Notes under the pieces: generated by a model
The model's database searches: none
Told to the model about the DNA's origin: nothing
Seen by the model: only the letters and a program-made list of their open reading frames with translations
Assembly (NCBI GenBank): GCA_016281935.1
Contig: JAEEJN010000105.1
Coordinates: 1-40,432, forward strand
Origin: Bacillota bacterium
Lineage (GTDB): Bacteria > Bacillota > Clostridia > Christensenellales > UMGS416
Reading direction: 5' to 3'
Length of the DNA stretch: 40,432 bases
Shown here: positions 8,897-17,817 of the stretch, one piece after another
Layout of the letters: each line of letters starts with the position of its first letter
Numbering within the stretch: position 1 is the first letter of the stretch
Program-made: the position numbers and the translations under genes

Positions 8897-10912
8897 TTAT
8901 TCTCCGCCTTCACCGGGATCTTCGGGCTGAGGATCGGGAGTCGGTTGAGGGGGCTCAGCGGTCGGAGCCTGGGTAGGTTGAGGTGTCTCACTGGGCTTTG
9001 TAGGCTCAGCGGTCGGAGCCTGGGTAGGCTCCTGGGTAGGCTCAGAGGTAGGCGCCTGGGTAGGCTTCACAGTCTCTCCCGGGGTCTTCGTCGGCTTCAC
9101 AGTCTCTCCCGGAGTCTTCGTCGGCTTCGCGGTCTTCCCGGTCTTGGTCGGAGTGGCTTCGGGAGTCTCGTCCGGCGTGGGAGACGGAGACAGCGTGGGA
9201 GACGGTGACGGACTCTTCGAAGGATCGCCGTCCTTGGGATTGTAGTAGATCTTAGCCGCGATGGCGGGATACGTGTCGTCGAAGAGTTTCACACGGCGGA
9301 TCTCGTTTCCATCAGCGTCCTTGTAGATCTTATAGGACGTGCACTTGATGCCGGAACGGGCTTTGACTTCCGTTGTAGTGCCGCGGGGCTGTTTGGAATA
9401 CGGTACGTAGGACACCGTGGTGTTCGCGCCGATATAGCCCGTCGTCTCGACTTCGATGTCGATCGTCTCACCGTTGGGAAGCGGTTCGCCGTAGATCTGT
9501 GCCGTGACGGTGAGCTGCTTCAGGTCGACCGTCATGACGACGACGATGGGCGAAGTCTTGTTGTTCTTGAAGCAGAAGTCCTTATGGCCGTAATCCACGG
9601 TCGCGTCGCGTCCGCGTCTCAGGTAGCCCAGTTCATAGGAATGGGTAAAGCGCTGCGTGATCTCCAGATCCGACATGGCCACCGCGTTGAACAGTGTGCC
9701 GGAGACCTGGCAGATGCCGCCGCCGAGTCCGCTTTCGGTGCGGTCGCCGCCGACGATGACGCCGGCGGATCTGAATCCGCGTTCGGACGTGCGCTCACCT
9801 ACGACGCCGTTGAAGGAGAACTCCTCGCCGGGCTGCAGGATCGTACCGTTGATGATCGAGCATGCCAGGCTGATGTTGCTGTTGCGGTTGTATTCGTTCG
9901 TCAGTTTGGTCGTGAAGGATTTGATCAGGGTGAACTGTCCCTGCAGGCTTTCCACCGTCTCTTCAGGCTGTGTCTCTTCGAAGACCGCTTCCACGACGCC
10001 GTCGTCACGGTCCGTGATCTCTTTGGAGACCTCCTGCCAGAGTTTGTCGCCGTCGACTTTCAGTCCGGGTTCCCCTTCCTGGTACACGAAGCGCTCGTCT
10101 TCGGGTTTCGTCGCGTCGAATTCGACGAGTTTGGCGTTCACGGGCTCTTTCGTCAGAGACTGAGCCAGTTCCCGCACCTTTGTCTCCAGAGAAGAAGGAT
10201 CCACGCTGATCTTCGTCGTGAGCTTGACGGGGTTCGCGGAAAGTTCGGCGATGTATTCGATGCGGGAATCCTCAGTCCCCGTCCTTCCGATCTGCATGGC
10301 CTTGTCCAGGACTTCCTCGGCGTCGCTGGAGACCATGTCGGGCGTTACGGAAAACACGGTGGATTCATCGCCGTATTTCACGGTCACGTCCAGAGCGGAG
10401 ACCGTCTCCTTCTGTGCATCCAGGATCTTCTCGAGAGCTTCCGCCTTCGTCAGGCCGCCGAGAGAGAACCCGTCGACGTATACGCCTTCATAGAAGGTCG
10501 ATTTCTCATCCACGGGAAGCATGGGATCCTGCGCACCGGCGGGCAGCGTCGTGGAAGGCGCGGCTGTATAGGAGATGATGGGATCCACGGGAAGAGGCTG
10601 ACTGCTGTTTCTGTTCAGCAGAGAGCGGACCAGGAAAAAACCGCCCGCGAGAACTGCGACTGCAGCAGCGGAGATCGCGGCGATCCGGATCACGGGCTTC
10701 CTGCCGGGGACCTGGGGCTCGCCGGTGTCCTGTTCTTCGGACACCTTTTCGTCAGGCTGCTCTCCAGCCTCCCGTTTCTTGGGCTCCTCGCTCTCCTTAG
10801 GGAGTCCTTCCGTTCCCTCGTTACCGGCAGAAACGGCCTCCTCGACGGCATCCTGCGGCTGATCAGGTTCCTTGCCGTTCAGGATCTCTTCTTTTCTTTC
10901 TTCTGTATCCAT
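8897..10912 (-). CDS. VanW/G5 domain cell-wall protein with Thr/Pro-rich tail
   Basis: A 671 aa membrane-anchored protein acting outside the cell. Order: acidic cytoplasmic N terminus (1-73), one membrane segment (74-99), a YoaR-type putative peptidoglycan-binding region (about 140-310), the VanW domain (335-465, with FSFNGVVGERTSERGF and GLGGGICQVSGTLFNA), a G5-like domain (480-555), and a Thr/Pro/Ser-rich tail (563-671) built from variants of KPTKTPGETV and TQAPTAEPT. VanW proteins are wall-associated but their biochemical role is not firmly established. ATG 10912 fits a GAGG six bases upstream and the acidic N terminus; extension to 10981 would run into the leader. It follows the LCP gene but has its own promoter in the gap. 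Confidence 0.88.
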   Translation of the reverse strand: MDTEERKEEILNGKEPDQPQDAVEEAVSAGNEGTEGLPKESEEPKKREAGEQPDEKVSEEQDTGEPQVPGRKPVIRIAAISAAAVAVLAGGFFLVRSLLNRNSSQPLPVDPIISYTAAPSTTLPAGAQDPMLPVDEKSTFYEGVYVDGFSLGGLTKAEALEKILDAQKETVSALDVTVKYGDESTVFSVTPDMVSSDAEEVLDKAMQIGRTGTEDSRIEYIAELSANPVKLTTKISVDPSSLETKVRELAQSLTKEPVNAKLVEFDATKPEDERFVYQEGEPGLKVDGDKLWQEVSKEITDRDDGVVEAVFEETQPEETVESLQGQFTLIKSFTTKLTNEYNRNSNISLACSIINGTILQPGEEFSFNGVVGERTSERGFRSAGVIVGGDRTESGLGGGICQVSGTLFNAVAMSDLEITQRFTHSYELGYLRRGRDATVDYGHKDFCFKNNKTSPIVVVMTVDLKQLTVTAQIYGEPLPNGETIDIEVETTGYIGANTTVSYVPYSKQPRGTTTEVKARSGIKCTSYKIYKDADGNEIRRVKLFDDTYPAIAAKIYYNPKDGDPSKSPSPSPTLSPSPTPDETPEATPTKTGKTAKPTKTPGETVKPTKTPGETVKPTQAPTSEPTQEPTQAPTAEPTKPSETPQPTQAPTAEPPQPTPDPQPEDPGEGGE

Positions 10913-10926
10913 TACAACCTCACATC

Positions 10927-10946
10927 TTCGGATCAGAGGATCCGAA
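10927..10946 (-). promoter_or_regulatory. Leader hairpin upstream of the vanW/G5 start
   Basis: TTCGGATC-CTCT-GATCCGAA on the minus strand is a perfect 8-bp stem with a 4-base loop, ending 14 bases before the start codon and just before the GAGG ribosome binding site. There is no T-tract, so it is unlikely to be a terminator; a role in translation or mRNA stability is possible. Confidence 0.5.
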
Positions 10947-11022
10947 AGACAATGTATTGATCTTGAATCATCAGCCGTCACCCGCCCCGCAGGATCCTGC
11001 AGGACACGGTCCGGCTGCTATT

Positions 11023-11051
11023 ATAGTACCCCTAAACGTTCTGTCTGTCAA
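11023..11051 (-). promoter_or_regulatory. Probable promoter of the vanW/G5 gene
   Basis: On the minus strand TTGACA (11046-11051) is followed after 17 bases by TACTAT, which runs into a TATAAT (11020-11025, spacing 20). A sigma-A type promoter with a leader of roughly 100 bases is the simplest reading. It lies just beyond the stop of the LCP gene, where no terminator is visible. Confidence 0.7.
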
Positions 11052-11090
11052 AGTGAAAGACAGATGCGGTGAGAATGCAGGCCGGTCCCC

Positions 11091-13127
11091 TTATCGGAAG
11101 TCCACGGGGATCTCATGTTCCAGTTTCGCATTCCAGGAATGAGTCTTCGTGTATTTGAGGATCTTGGCCAGTTCCTTCACGTCTTCTTCGAGCTGCGTGT
11201 ACAGCTCGGTCATTTCCTTCGTGCATTTGCGAAGGTCCTTCAGTTCTGCTTCCCTCGCGTTCTGGATGACGTGTTCTGCGGACTGCTCCGTGTACTTGTC
11301 ATACAGTTTCTTCAGTTTCTCGATCTCCTTGTCGATCTCGTCCCTGAGATCATAGACCTCCTGGTCGTAGATGCGGTACTGCACGTCCGGGTCGATCGTG
11401 GGTTTTGGCGTGGGAGTCGGGGACGGTGTCGGTGTCGGGGTCGGCGTAGGCTTCGGAGTCGGCGTAGGTTTCGGGGTCGGGGTCGGTGTCGGCTTCGGAG
11501 TCGGCGTAGGTTCCGGAGTCGGTTCGGGAGTCGGTTGTGGAGCAGGCGTCTCTTCGGGTGTCACAGTCGGATCGGGAGTCGATGCAGGCGTCTCTTCAGG
11601 TACCGGACTAGGCGTGGATGCCGCATCCGTGGTCCCGGGATCCGGATCCTTGTCCTCGTCACCGTCCGGTACATCATACGCCCCTCCTCCCGGCATGGAC
11701 CGGCTTCTCGGAGGTGTGACGCCCGGCACGTAGGTCGCTCTGGCCCTGTCGTTGTCCAGGATGGGATCCATGGCTTCCAGCATCTTATCCGCTGTTTTGA
11801 GGTGCTGATCCGCGTTCATCCAGGCCCATTCCCACTTCGCGTAGTCCGGATCGTAACGGAAATGGCGCAGCACGTTCACTCCGTAGATCTCACGGATGAG
11901 CTTGACGCGTCTGGGTTCGTTCGTCAGGATGAATCCCCAGTTGTAGATCATAGCTTCGGTGCCGCCGATGGAGTACATGCCAACGTTTTCGGGATCCAGG
12001 TTGTAGGCGAAGACCGCGAGGGCCGCGGTCTGCTGGGCCGTGAGGTTCGTGTACAGGTTCTTCGTCGAGGCGATGATCTGGGGCACGGTCACGAGCAGGT
12101 TCTCGCTCTTGAGCTTGCGGAAGATCGTGAGCAGCATGTTCTTTTGACGGTTGATGCGATTCTGGTCGCCGGCGAACTTGGCCGCGATGTTCTTGCGCAC
12201 GCGCAGGTAGTCCAGAACGCCCTGGCCGTCCAGGTGCTGCGGACCGGCCTCATAGGAACGGTCCACCATGGAGAAGTTCATCTCGATGTCGTAATCTACG
12301 CCGCCGATGGAGTTCACGAGTTCCTTAACGGTGGGCATGTCCACGGCGTAATAGTAATCGACCGGGACTCCGCCCAGCATCCAGGAAGCCGCTTCACAGA
12401 CCTTCCTGAAACCTCCCTCGGTAGGCCAGCCGCCTCCGCAGTTCAGGGACGCGTTGATCTTATACTTTCCCTTGACGCCGGGGATCTCCGCGTAGGTGTC
12501 GCGCGGGATGGAGATCATGTCGACCTTGTTCTCGTCGAAGTTGATGGCGAGGACGAGCATGACGTCCGCATGGTAGTCGTGCTTGCCTTCCCAGGTCTCG
12601 CGTTCAGGCGCATAGTCGACGCCGATCAGCAGCACGTTCACGATGTTCTTCATTTCGGAGAAGTCCGCCTGTTCCTGGAGCGCCAGGTACGGGTCGATCG
12701 TGGGCGTGGGACTCGGAGAAGGCGTGGGCTCCTCAGTCGCGTCCGGTTCTTTCGAAGCCTGAGGCGTCTTTGTGGGAGCGGGCGTGACGGCCGCCGCCGG
12801 CGAAGCCGTGGCGGAAGGCGCCATCGTGAAGAGGGACGCGGGATGCCAGACGATGCGCCAGGCCAGCATGAAGCCTGTCAGCGCGAGCAGGAGGATGACG
12901 CCGATCACGACGGCGATCGTGATCTTCTGCCTGCGCGTAAGACGGGCGAATACGGCCCCCAACCTGAAATCTTTCAGTTTCCGGATGAAACTGCGCCTTG
13001 AATCGCCGGTCTTCTCAGCAGACGATTCTGCAGGTATATCTATTTCAGCAGGAGCCGTCTGTTCCTCCACGGCCGATTCCCTGATCTCGGGTTTCTGATG
13101 ATCTTCTTTCTTTTTCTTTTTGGACAT
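11091..13127 (-). CDS. LytR-CpsA-Psr (LCP) family wall polymer ligase with Pro/Thr linker and C-terminal coiled coil
   Basis: LCP enzymes transfer undecaprenyl-linked glycopolymers to peptidoglycan outside the membrane. The 678 aa product has a Lys-rich cytoplasmic start, a membrane segment (69-93), a Pro/Thr/Ser stalk (102-145) and the LCP catalytic domain (about 160-345): [26 protein letters not shown] carries the metal-binding Asp188 and Arg209-Asp210, and GDQNRINRQ (320-328) carries the second arginine pair. Family members usually have RSD where this has HAD. After about 430 comes a low-complexity linker (500-580) of TPTPKP-type repeats, then a charged coiled coil (585-660) and a short tail. 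ATG 13127 is chosen for AAAGGA eight bases upstream and the polylysine start. The C-terminal coiled coil is not part of the core LCP family. Confidence 0.9.
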   Translation of the reverse strand: MSKKKKKEDHQKPEIRESAVEEQTAPAEIDIPAESSAEKTGDSRRSFIRKLKDFRLGAVFARLTRRQKITIAVVIGVILLLALTGFMLAWRIVWHPASLFTMAPSATASPAAAVTPAPTKTPQASKEPDATEEPTPSPSPTPTIDPYLALQEQADFSEMKNIVNVLLIGVDYAPERETWEGKHDYHADVMLVLAINFDENKVDMISIPRDTYAEIPGVKGKYKINASLNCGGGWPTEGGFRKVCEAASWMLGGVPVDYYYAVDMPTVKELVNSIGGVDYDIEMNFSMVDRSYEAGPQHLDGQGVLDYLRVRKNIAAKFAGDQNRINRQKNMLLTIFRKLKSENLLVTVPQIIASTKNLYTNLTAQQTAALAVFAYNLDPENVGMYSIGGTEAMIYNWGFILTNEPRRVKLIREIYGVNVLRHFRYDPDYAKWEWAWMNADQHLKTADKMLEAMDPILDNDRARATYVPGVTPPRSRSMPGGGAYDVPDGDEDKDPDPGTTDAASTPSPVPEETPASTPDPTVTPEETPAPQPTPEPTPEPTPTPKPTPTPTPKPTPTPKPTPTPTPTPSPTPTPKPTIDPDVQYRIYDQEVYDLRDEIDKEIEKLKKLYDKYTEQSAEHVIQNAREAELKDLRKCTKEMTELYTQLEEDVKELAKILKYTKTHSWNAKLEHEIPVDFR
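11404..11560 (-). repeat. Low-complexity tandem repeat encoding the Pro/Thr linker of the LCP protein
   Basis: On the plus strand this stretch is made of GGCGTAGG, GGTCGG and GGAGTCGG units in multiples of three bases. In the gene frame it encodes alternating Thr-Pro and Lys-Pro or Glu-Pro pairs. All unit boundaries keep the reading frame, so it is a coding microrepeat and not a CRISPR-like array. Confidence 0.8.
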
Positions 13128-13189
13128 CTGTCCGGTCCTTTCTCGTCCATTCTGTCTATCAAACACAACATATTGTCGTTCAATGAGGG

Positions 13190-13218
13190 ATTATAGCACT
13201 ACAGGACGGATCATTCAA
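13190..13218 (-). promoter_or_regulatory. Promoter of the LCP gene
   Basis: On the minus strand TTGAAT (13213-13218), a 17-base spacer ending in TGC, and TATAAT (13190-13195) form an extended -10 promoter about 60 bases before the start codon. It is divergent from the tetR promoter, with about 90 bases in between that show nothing else. Confidence 0.8.
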
Positions 13219-13309
13219 CTTACGATACGCAAAGAAAACCGCAGCCTGAATTGTGCAAAACGGCACCTTCCCTCCGACCCGGAAGCGTTGCTGCGGAACG
13301 GACGGAGTA

Positions 13310-13338
13310 TTGACACGCGGACTCGTTTCCGATATAAT
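13310..13338 (+). promoter_or_regulatory. Consensus promoter of tetR-RND
   Basis: TTGACA (13310-13315), exactly 17 bases, then TATAAT (13333-13338) is a perfect sigma-A consensus. Transcription would begin at about 13345, inside the first operator palindrome. So strong a core promoter fits a gene kept silent by a repressor. Confidence 0.9.
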
Positions 13339-13368
13339 ATGACAGCTTGTCATATGACAGAGTGTCAT
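13339..13368 (+). promoter_or_regulatory. Tandem palindromic operator, probably for the TetR protein
   Basis: Two perfect 15-base palindromes abut: ATGACA-GCT-TGTCAT (13339-13353) and ATGACA-GAG-TGTCAT (13354-13368). The first starts at the base after the -10 box, so a bound repressor would cover the transcription start and initial transcribed region. Size, symmetry and place fit TetR-family operators; autoregulation is inferred. The identical half-sites with different centres suggest that the half-sites are what is conserved. Confidence 0.8.
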
Positions 13369-13381
13369 TCAGGAGAAACAG

Positions 13382-14014
13382 ATGCCTACAGATACGTATT
13401 TCAGACTCCCGGAAGAAAAAAGGGAAAAGATCCGTTCTTCGATCCGGAGAGAATTTGCGCGTGTCCCCTATGAGGACGTATCCATAAACCGGATCGTTCA
13501 CGATGCGGAGATCTCACGCGGGAGCTTCTATCAGTATTTCGACGGAAAGGAAGACATGTTCCGGTACCTGCTGCAGGAATACCAGGGCTTCTTTATGCGC
13601 TGCGCACGGCAGGACATGGAAGCATGCGGCGGAGATCCTTTCGCTTTCACGCTTCGGCTCTTCGACAGGATCGTGGAACTCATTTCACAGTACAGGGACG
13701 AACTCCCCTATTTGCGAAATCTCATCGGCAATCTCCGCTTCCAGGATTTCCATCTTCTTCGCGCAGTCTTCGAAACGGGCAGCGCGGAACACGAAAAGAT
13801 CCTTGCGAAAGCGGATACCCGCGCATTCAGAGACAGGTCGGAAGAATCCGTCCGGATCGCGGAGGAGATCCTTCAGTCCGCGCTCCATCAGTCCGTATGC
13901 AGGCTCCTGTGCCGCGAAACCGAAGACAGTCCCGGATCCGAGCGTGTCCATCTGGAAAAAACGCTCGCCCTTATCGCGGAGGGCATCGCTGAAAAGGAGG
14001 TGACGTCATGCTAG
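13382..14014 (+). CDS. TetR/AcrR family transcriptional regulator
   Basis: A 210 aa protein with the TetR DNA-binding domain at the N terminus: ISRGSFYQYFDGKEDMF is the canonical end of the helix-turn-helix, at about residues 43-59. The C-terminal ligand and dimer domain is divergent, so the inducer cannot be read. AGGAG lies seven bases before the ATG. Its last seven bases overlap the start of the RND gene. The expected role is repression of its own promoter and the exporter until a drug, bile-like compound or envelope stress signal binds. The tandem palindromes at its promoter are the likely target. Confidence 0.92.
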   Translation: MPTDTYFRLPEEKREKIRSSIRREFARVPYEDVSINRIVHDAEISRGSFYQYFDGKEDMFRYLLQEYQGFFMRCARQDMEACGGDPFAFTLRLFDRIVELISQYRDELPYLRNLIGNLRFQDFHLLRAVFETGSAEHEKILAKADTRAFRDRSEESVRIAEEILQSALHQSVCRLLCRETEDSPGSERVHLEKTLALIAEGIAEKEVTSC

Positions 14015-17000
14015 CCAGATTCTCGGTGCGCAAGCCCTTTACCGTCCTTGTGGCGGTCGTTCTCATCCTCGTTCTGGGATACGTATCCTTCACCAGGATG
14101 ACGCCCGACCTCTTCCCGAGCATGGATTTCCCCTACGTCGTCGTCATGACCGTGTATACCGGTGCGACTCCCGAAAAGATCGAAAGCGAGGTCACGAAGC
14201 CCATTGAGCAGGCCGCGGCCCGTCTCGACGGGATCCGGGAGATCGAATCGACATCCTCCTCCAATTACTCCACAGTCGTGCTGCAGTTCGCGGAAGACGT
14301 GAACATGGATGCCGTGACGATGAATCTCAGGGAAAGCCTGGACCGTCTGGCCTCCTCATGGGACGACAGCATCTCCACCCCCACGATCCTCAAGATCAAT
14401 CCGGACATGCTGCCCGTCAACGTCTCGGCCGTCGCCGTGGAAGGCTATGACACGATCACTCTCTCCTCGTTCGTCCAGGACACCCTCCTGCCCCAGCTGG
14501 AAGGCATCGACGGCGTGGCGAGCGTATCCCTTTCCGGCATCGTCAGCGAGAGGGTCAACGTGGTCATCAGCCAGGAAAAGCTCGACGCCCTGAATCAAAA
14601 GCTCCAGGACGCGATCGACGCCCAGTTCGAAGCTCCCGAACAGGAGATCCTGAAAGCGCTTCAGGAGATCGACGAGAACGTAGGCAAGCTCGACACCGGC
14701 AGACAGCAGATCGATTCGGGTTACTATCAGATCAACAAGATGGAAAAAGAGGCTACGTCCCAGTTCGACGAGGCTCAGGCCCAGATCGACGCCGGACGCG
14801 CCCAGCTCCAGCAGGCCTACGATATGGCCCGCGAAGGCACGCTGCGCATGGCCTCCTATCTCCAGGCCGTCGCGACAAGGGAGATCTACCAGCAGGAACT
14901 GAACCGGATACCTCTTCTGGATCCCACCGAAGAAGAAGCCGCACGGGCTGAAGAACTCCGCGGTCTGATCGCCGACCTCGATGCCCAGATCAAAGCGGCG
15001 GAAGCCGATCTTCCCGATGCCGAGCAGATCGAAGCTGCTCAGCAGTTCCTTCTCACCTATGAGGCCCAGGTCCAGGCGCTTGATGAGGCCCAGGCTCTCC
15101 TGGACGAGAAAAAAGCCGAAGCCGAAGCACAGATCCGCAACGCCCGCAACCAGCTCTACAACGGTTCCAAACAGCTCAACGAAGCGGAGGAACAGCTGGA
15201 AACGGCCCGCAGTGAACTTGACAACGCGACGAACGAACTGAACGACGCCCGCAAGACGGCGAAAGACTCCACGGACGCCAGGGACATCGTGACGATGCAG
15301 ACCATCGCCAGCATCCTCGGAGCGCAGGATTTCTCCATGCCCGCCGGCTACGCATCCGACAGACACGATACACAGTGGATGGTCTACGTCGGCGATTCTC
15401 TGCAGAGCGCGGAAGAGCTGGAAGGCCTGTTCCTGTTCGATCTGAAAATCGAGGGCGTGGATCCCATTTATCTCAGGGACGTCGCGGACATCTCCGTCGT
15501 GAACAACGCCGCGCAGACCTATGCGAAGATCAACGGAGAAAATGGAGTGCTCCTGACTTTCTCCAAACAGAGCAACTACGCGACCGCGACCGTCTGCGAC
15601 AATATCACGAAGACCTTCCGTTCGATCGAGTCATCCTATGAGGGGCTTTCTTTCAGCCCCCTGATGGATCAGGGAGACTACATCCACATCGTCATCAATT
15701 CCGTACTGCAGAACCTGCTGATCGGCGGCGCGCTTGCCGTCGTGATCCTTCTGTTCTTCCTCTGGGACATCCGGCCGACCTTCATCGTCGCCTGCTCGAT
15801 CCCGATCAGCGTCACTTTCGCGATCGTGCTCATGTACTTCTCCGGCGTGACACTGAACATCATCTCCATGGCGGGTCTCGCGGTCGGCGTCGGCATGCTC
15901 GTGGACAACTCGATCGTCGTCATCGAGAACATCTATCGGCTCCGCAGGAACGGAGCCACCGTCTTCCGCGCCGCGATCTCGGGAGCGGTCCAGGTCACAG
16001 GCGCAATCACTGCCTCCACCCTCACGACGGTCTGCGTATTCGCGCCCATCGTCTTCGTACAGGGCCTTACGAGGCAGATCTTCACGGATATGGCCCTGAC
16101 CATCACCTACTCCCTGTTGGCGAGCCTGATCATCGCCCTGACGCTCATCCCCGCGATGTCCAGCGGCCTTCTTGCCAGGATCAGCGGAGGGAGCCGGCTG
16201 GGACTTCTTGACAAGCTTGCCGAGGGATACGCGAAAACGCTGTCCTTCACGCTCCGCTTCAAGTTCATCCCCCTGGTCCTAGCCGTCGTTCTGCTCGCAC
16301 TTTCCGCCCGCGCCGCCATCGCCAAAGGTTTCATCTATATCCCCGATATGGACAGCACACAGGTGACCGTCAGCATCACGCTGGACGAAGAAGCGACGCT
16401 GGACGAAAGCGCAGCCATGGCCGACCAGATCGCCGAGCGCTTCTCCGTGATCGAAGAGATCGAATCGATCGGCGTCATGCAGTCCTCCGGCATGGGCGGC
16501 ATGCTCGGTCTTTCCTCCGGCAGAGGCGCCAGCAACCGTCTGTCCATGTACGTCGTTCTCAGCGAAGACAAGACACGGAGCAGCGGGGAGATCGCAAGAC
16601 AGATGGAAAGCCTGTGCGAGGATCTCGACTGCGACGTATCCGTCAGCGGCTCTTCCATGGATCTCTCGGTCCTCACCGGTTCGGGGATCAGCATCAACAT
16701 CTTCGGGGAAAGCATGGACGCTCTTCAGGATACGGCCAAAGGCATCGCAGAAAAGCTGGCTTCGGTCGAAGGGATCGATACCGTATCGGACGGTCTGGAA
16801 GATTCCGTGCCCGAATTCCGCATCCGCGTGGACAAGGAAGAAGCCATGAAGTACGGGCTCACGACAGCTCAGGTCTATATGGAGGTAGCCAAAGCCCTCA
16901 CGAACGAGATGAGCGTCGCGACCGTGGAAGAGAACTCGAACCAGGTCGTTCTCGTGGGTTCCGAGAAAGGCATCTCGATTGAAGAACTGCGCAATCTGAA

Positions 17001-17796
17001 GATCAAAACGACGGATCCCCTCACACAGGAGAGCGGCACCGTCACCCTGAAGGAGATCGCCAATTTCGACGGTACCCACAGGAGCCTGCAGTCGATCAGC
17101 CGCACCGGCCAGCGGCGCTACATCACCGTCACTGCTTCCCTGAAAGAAGGCTACAACGTGACGCTGAAAACGGCGGAAGTCCAGAGGATCCTGAAGGATT
17201 TCGAACTGCCGGACGGCCTCAGGATCGAATTCGCAGGCGAAAGCGAGTCCATCATGGAAGCAATGAACGATCTCCTTCTGATGCTGCTTCTGGGCGTCGT
17301 CATCGTCTATCTCATCATGGTCGCCCAGTTCCAGTCCCTCCTCTCCCCCTTCATCGTCATGTTCACGATTCCCCTGGCCTTCACGGGCGGTCTCGCCGCT
17401 CTGCTGGCGGCAGGATTCGAGATCTCGATCGTCGCGATGATCGGGTTCGTCATGCTGGTCGGCATCATCGTCAACAACGGCATCGTTCTGATCGATCGGA
17501 TGAACCAGCTGCGCGAAGAGGGCATGGAAAGACGCGACGCCGTCATCGAAGCCTGCAAGCAGCGGCTCCGGCCCGTCCTCATGACCGCTCTTACGACCAT
17601 TCTCGGCCTCATCCCCATGGCTGTGGGCCGCGGCATGGGCTCGGCCATGATCCAGCCCGTGGCTGTCGTCGCGATCGGCGGTCTGATCTACGCCACGCTC
17701 ATGACCCTTTACGTCGTGCCCGCGATCTACGACGCCTGGTGCAAACGGCCTCCCCGCGTCGTAAAGGCCGAAGATATGGAGATCGCGGACGACTGA
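14008..17796 (+). CDS. RND-family exporter with coiled coil in place of the docking hairpin
   Basis: A 1262 aa inner-membrane exporter of the hydrophobe/amphiphile (AcrB/SwrC-like) type, driven by proton flow. It starts with the first membrane helix (11-29) and has the usual two sets of helices with two large outer loops. The TM4 motif VGMLVDNSIVVIENI keeps one of the two Asp residues of AcrB (DN instead of DD). Residues about 190-420 form a long Ala/Glu/Gln-rich coiled coil inserted at the position of the AcrB docking subdomain, and account for the roughly 210 residues above AcrB length. No membrane fusion protein or outer-membrane channel gene is adjacent, as expected for a Gram-positive envelope. 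AAGGAGGTGA lies directly before the ATG, which overlaps tetR. The substrate is unknown. Confidence 0.92.
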   Translation: MLARFSVRKPFTVLVAVVLILVLGYVSFTRMTPDLFPSMDFPYVVVMTVYTGATPEKIESEVTKPIEQAAARLDGIREIESTSSSNYSTVVLQFAEDVNMDAVTMNLRESLDRLASSWDDSISTPTILKINPDMLPVNVSAVAVEGYDTITLSSFVQDTLLPQLEGIDGVASVSLSGIVSERVNVVISQEKLDALNQKLQDAIDAQFEAPEQEILKALQEIDENVGKLDTGRQQIDSGYYQINKMEKEATSQFDEAQAQIDAGRAQLQQAYDMAREGTLRMASYLQAVATREIYQQELNRIPLLDPTEEEAARAEELRGLIADLDAQIKAAEADLPDAEQIEAAQQFLLTYEAQVQALDEAQALLDEKKAEAEAQIRNARNQLYNGSKQLNEAEEQLETARSELDNATNELNDARKTAKDSTDARDIVTMQTIASILGAQDFSMPAGYASDRHDTQWMVYVGDSLQSAEELEGLFLFDLKIEGVDPIYLRDVADISVVNNAAQTYAKINGENGVLLTFSKQSNYATATVCDNITKTFRSIESSYEGLSFSPLMDQGDYIHIVINSVLQNLLIGGALAVVILLFFLWDIRPTFIVACSIPISVTFAIVLMYFSGVTLNIISMAGLAVGVGMLVDNSIVVIENIYRLRRNGATVFRAAISGAVQVTGAITASTLTTVCVFAPIVFVQGLTRQIFTDMALTITYSLLASLIIALTLIPAMSSGLLARISGGSRLGLLDKLAEGYAKTLSFTLRFKFIPLVLAVVLLALSARAAIAKGFIYIPDMDSTQVTVSITLDEEATLDESAAMADQIAERFSVIEEIESIGVMQSSGMGGMLGLSSGRGASNRLSMYVVLSEDKTRSSGEIARQMESLCEDLDCDVSVSGSSMDLSVLTGSGISINIFGESMDALQDTAKGIAEKLASVEGIDTVSDGLEDSVPEFRIRVDKEEAMKYGLTTAQVYMEVAKALTNEMSVATVEENSNQVVLVGSEKGISIEELRNLKIKTTDPLTQESGTVTLKEIANFDGTHRSLQSISRTGQRRYITVTASLKEGYNVTLKTAEVQRILKDFELPDGLRIEFAGESESIMEAMNDLLLMLLLGVVIVYLIMVAQFQSLLSPFIVMFTIPLAFTGGLAALLAAGFEISIVAMIGFVMLVGIIVNNGIVLIDRMNQLREEGMERRDAVIEACKQRLRPVLMTALTTILGLIPMAVGRGMGSAMIQPVAVVAIGGLIYATLMTLYVVPAIYDAWCKRPPRVVKAEDMEIADD

Positions 17797-17817
17797 TCTC
17801 ATTGCCCGCGGAAAACA

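Noticed and set aside
11404-11560. Possible CRISPR-like or regulatory repeat array
   Set aside because: Unit lengths are irregular, there are no spacers, and every unit keeps the LCP reading frame with a repetitive Thr-Pro product.
11115-13001. A 628-codon plus-strand frame rich in Arg, Gly and Val
   Set aside because: It is the reverse reading of the LCP gene; the Arg/Gly runs are the complement of the Thr/Pro repeats. The same holds for the Gly-Val-rich frame at 11371-11733.
13382-17796. Horizontally acquired island made of tetR and the RND gene
   Set aside because: The pair is on the opposite strand from its neighbours, but its base composition and codon use look like the rest, and no repeats, integrase or tRNA junction flank it.
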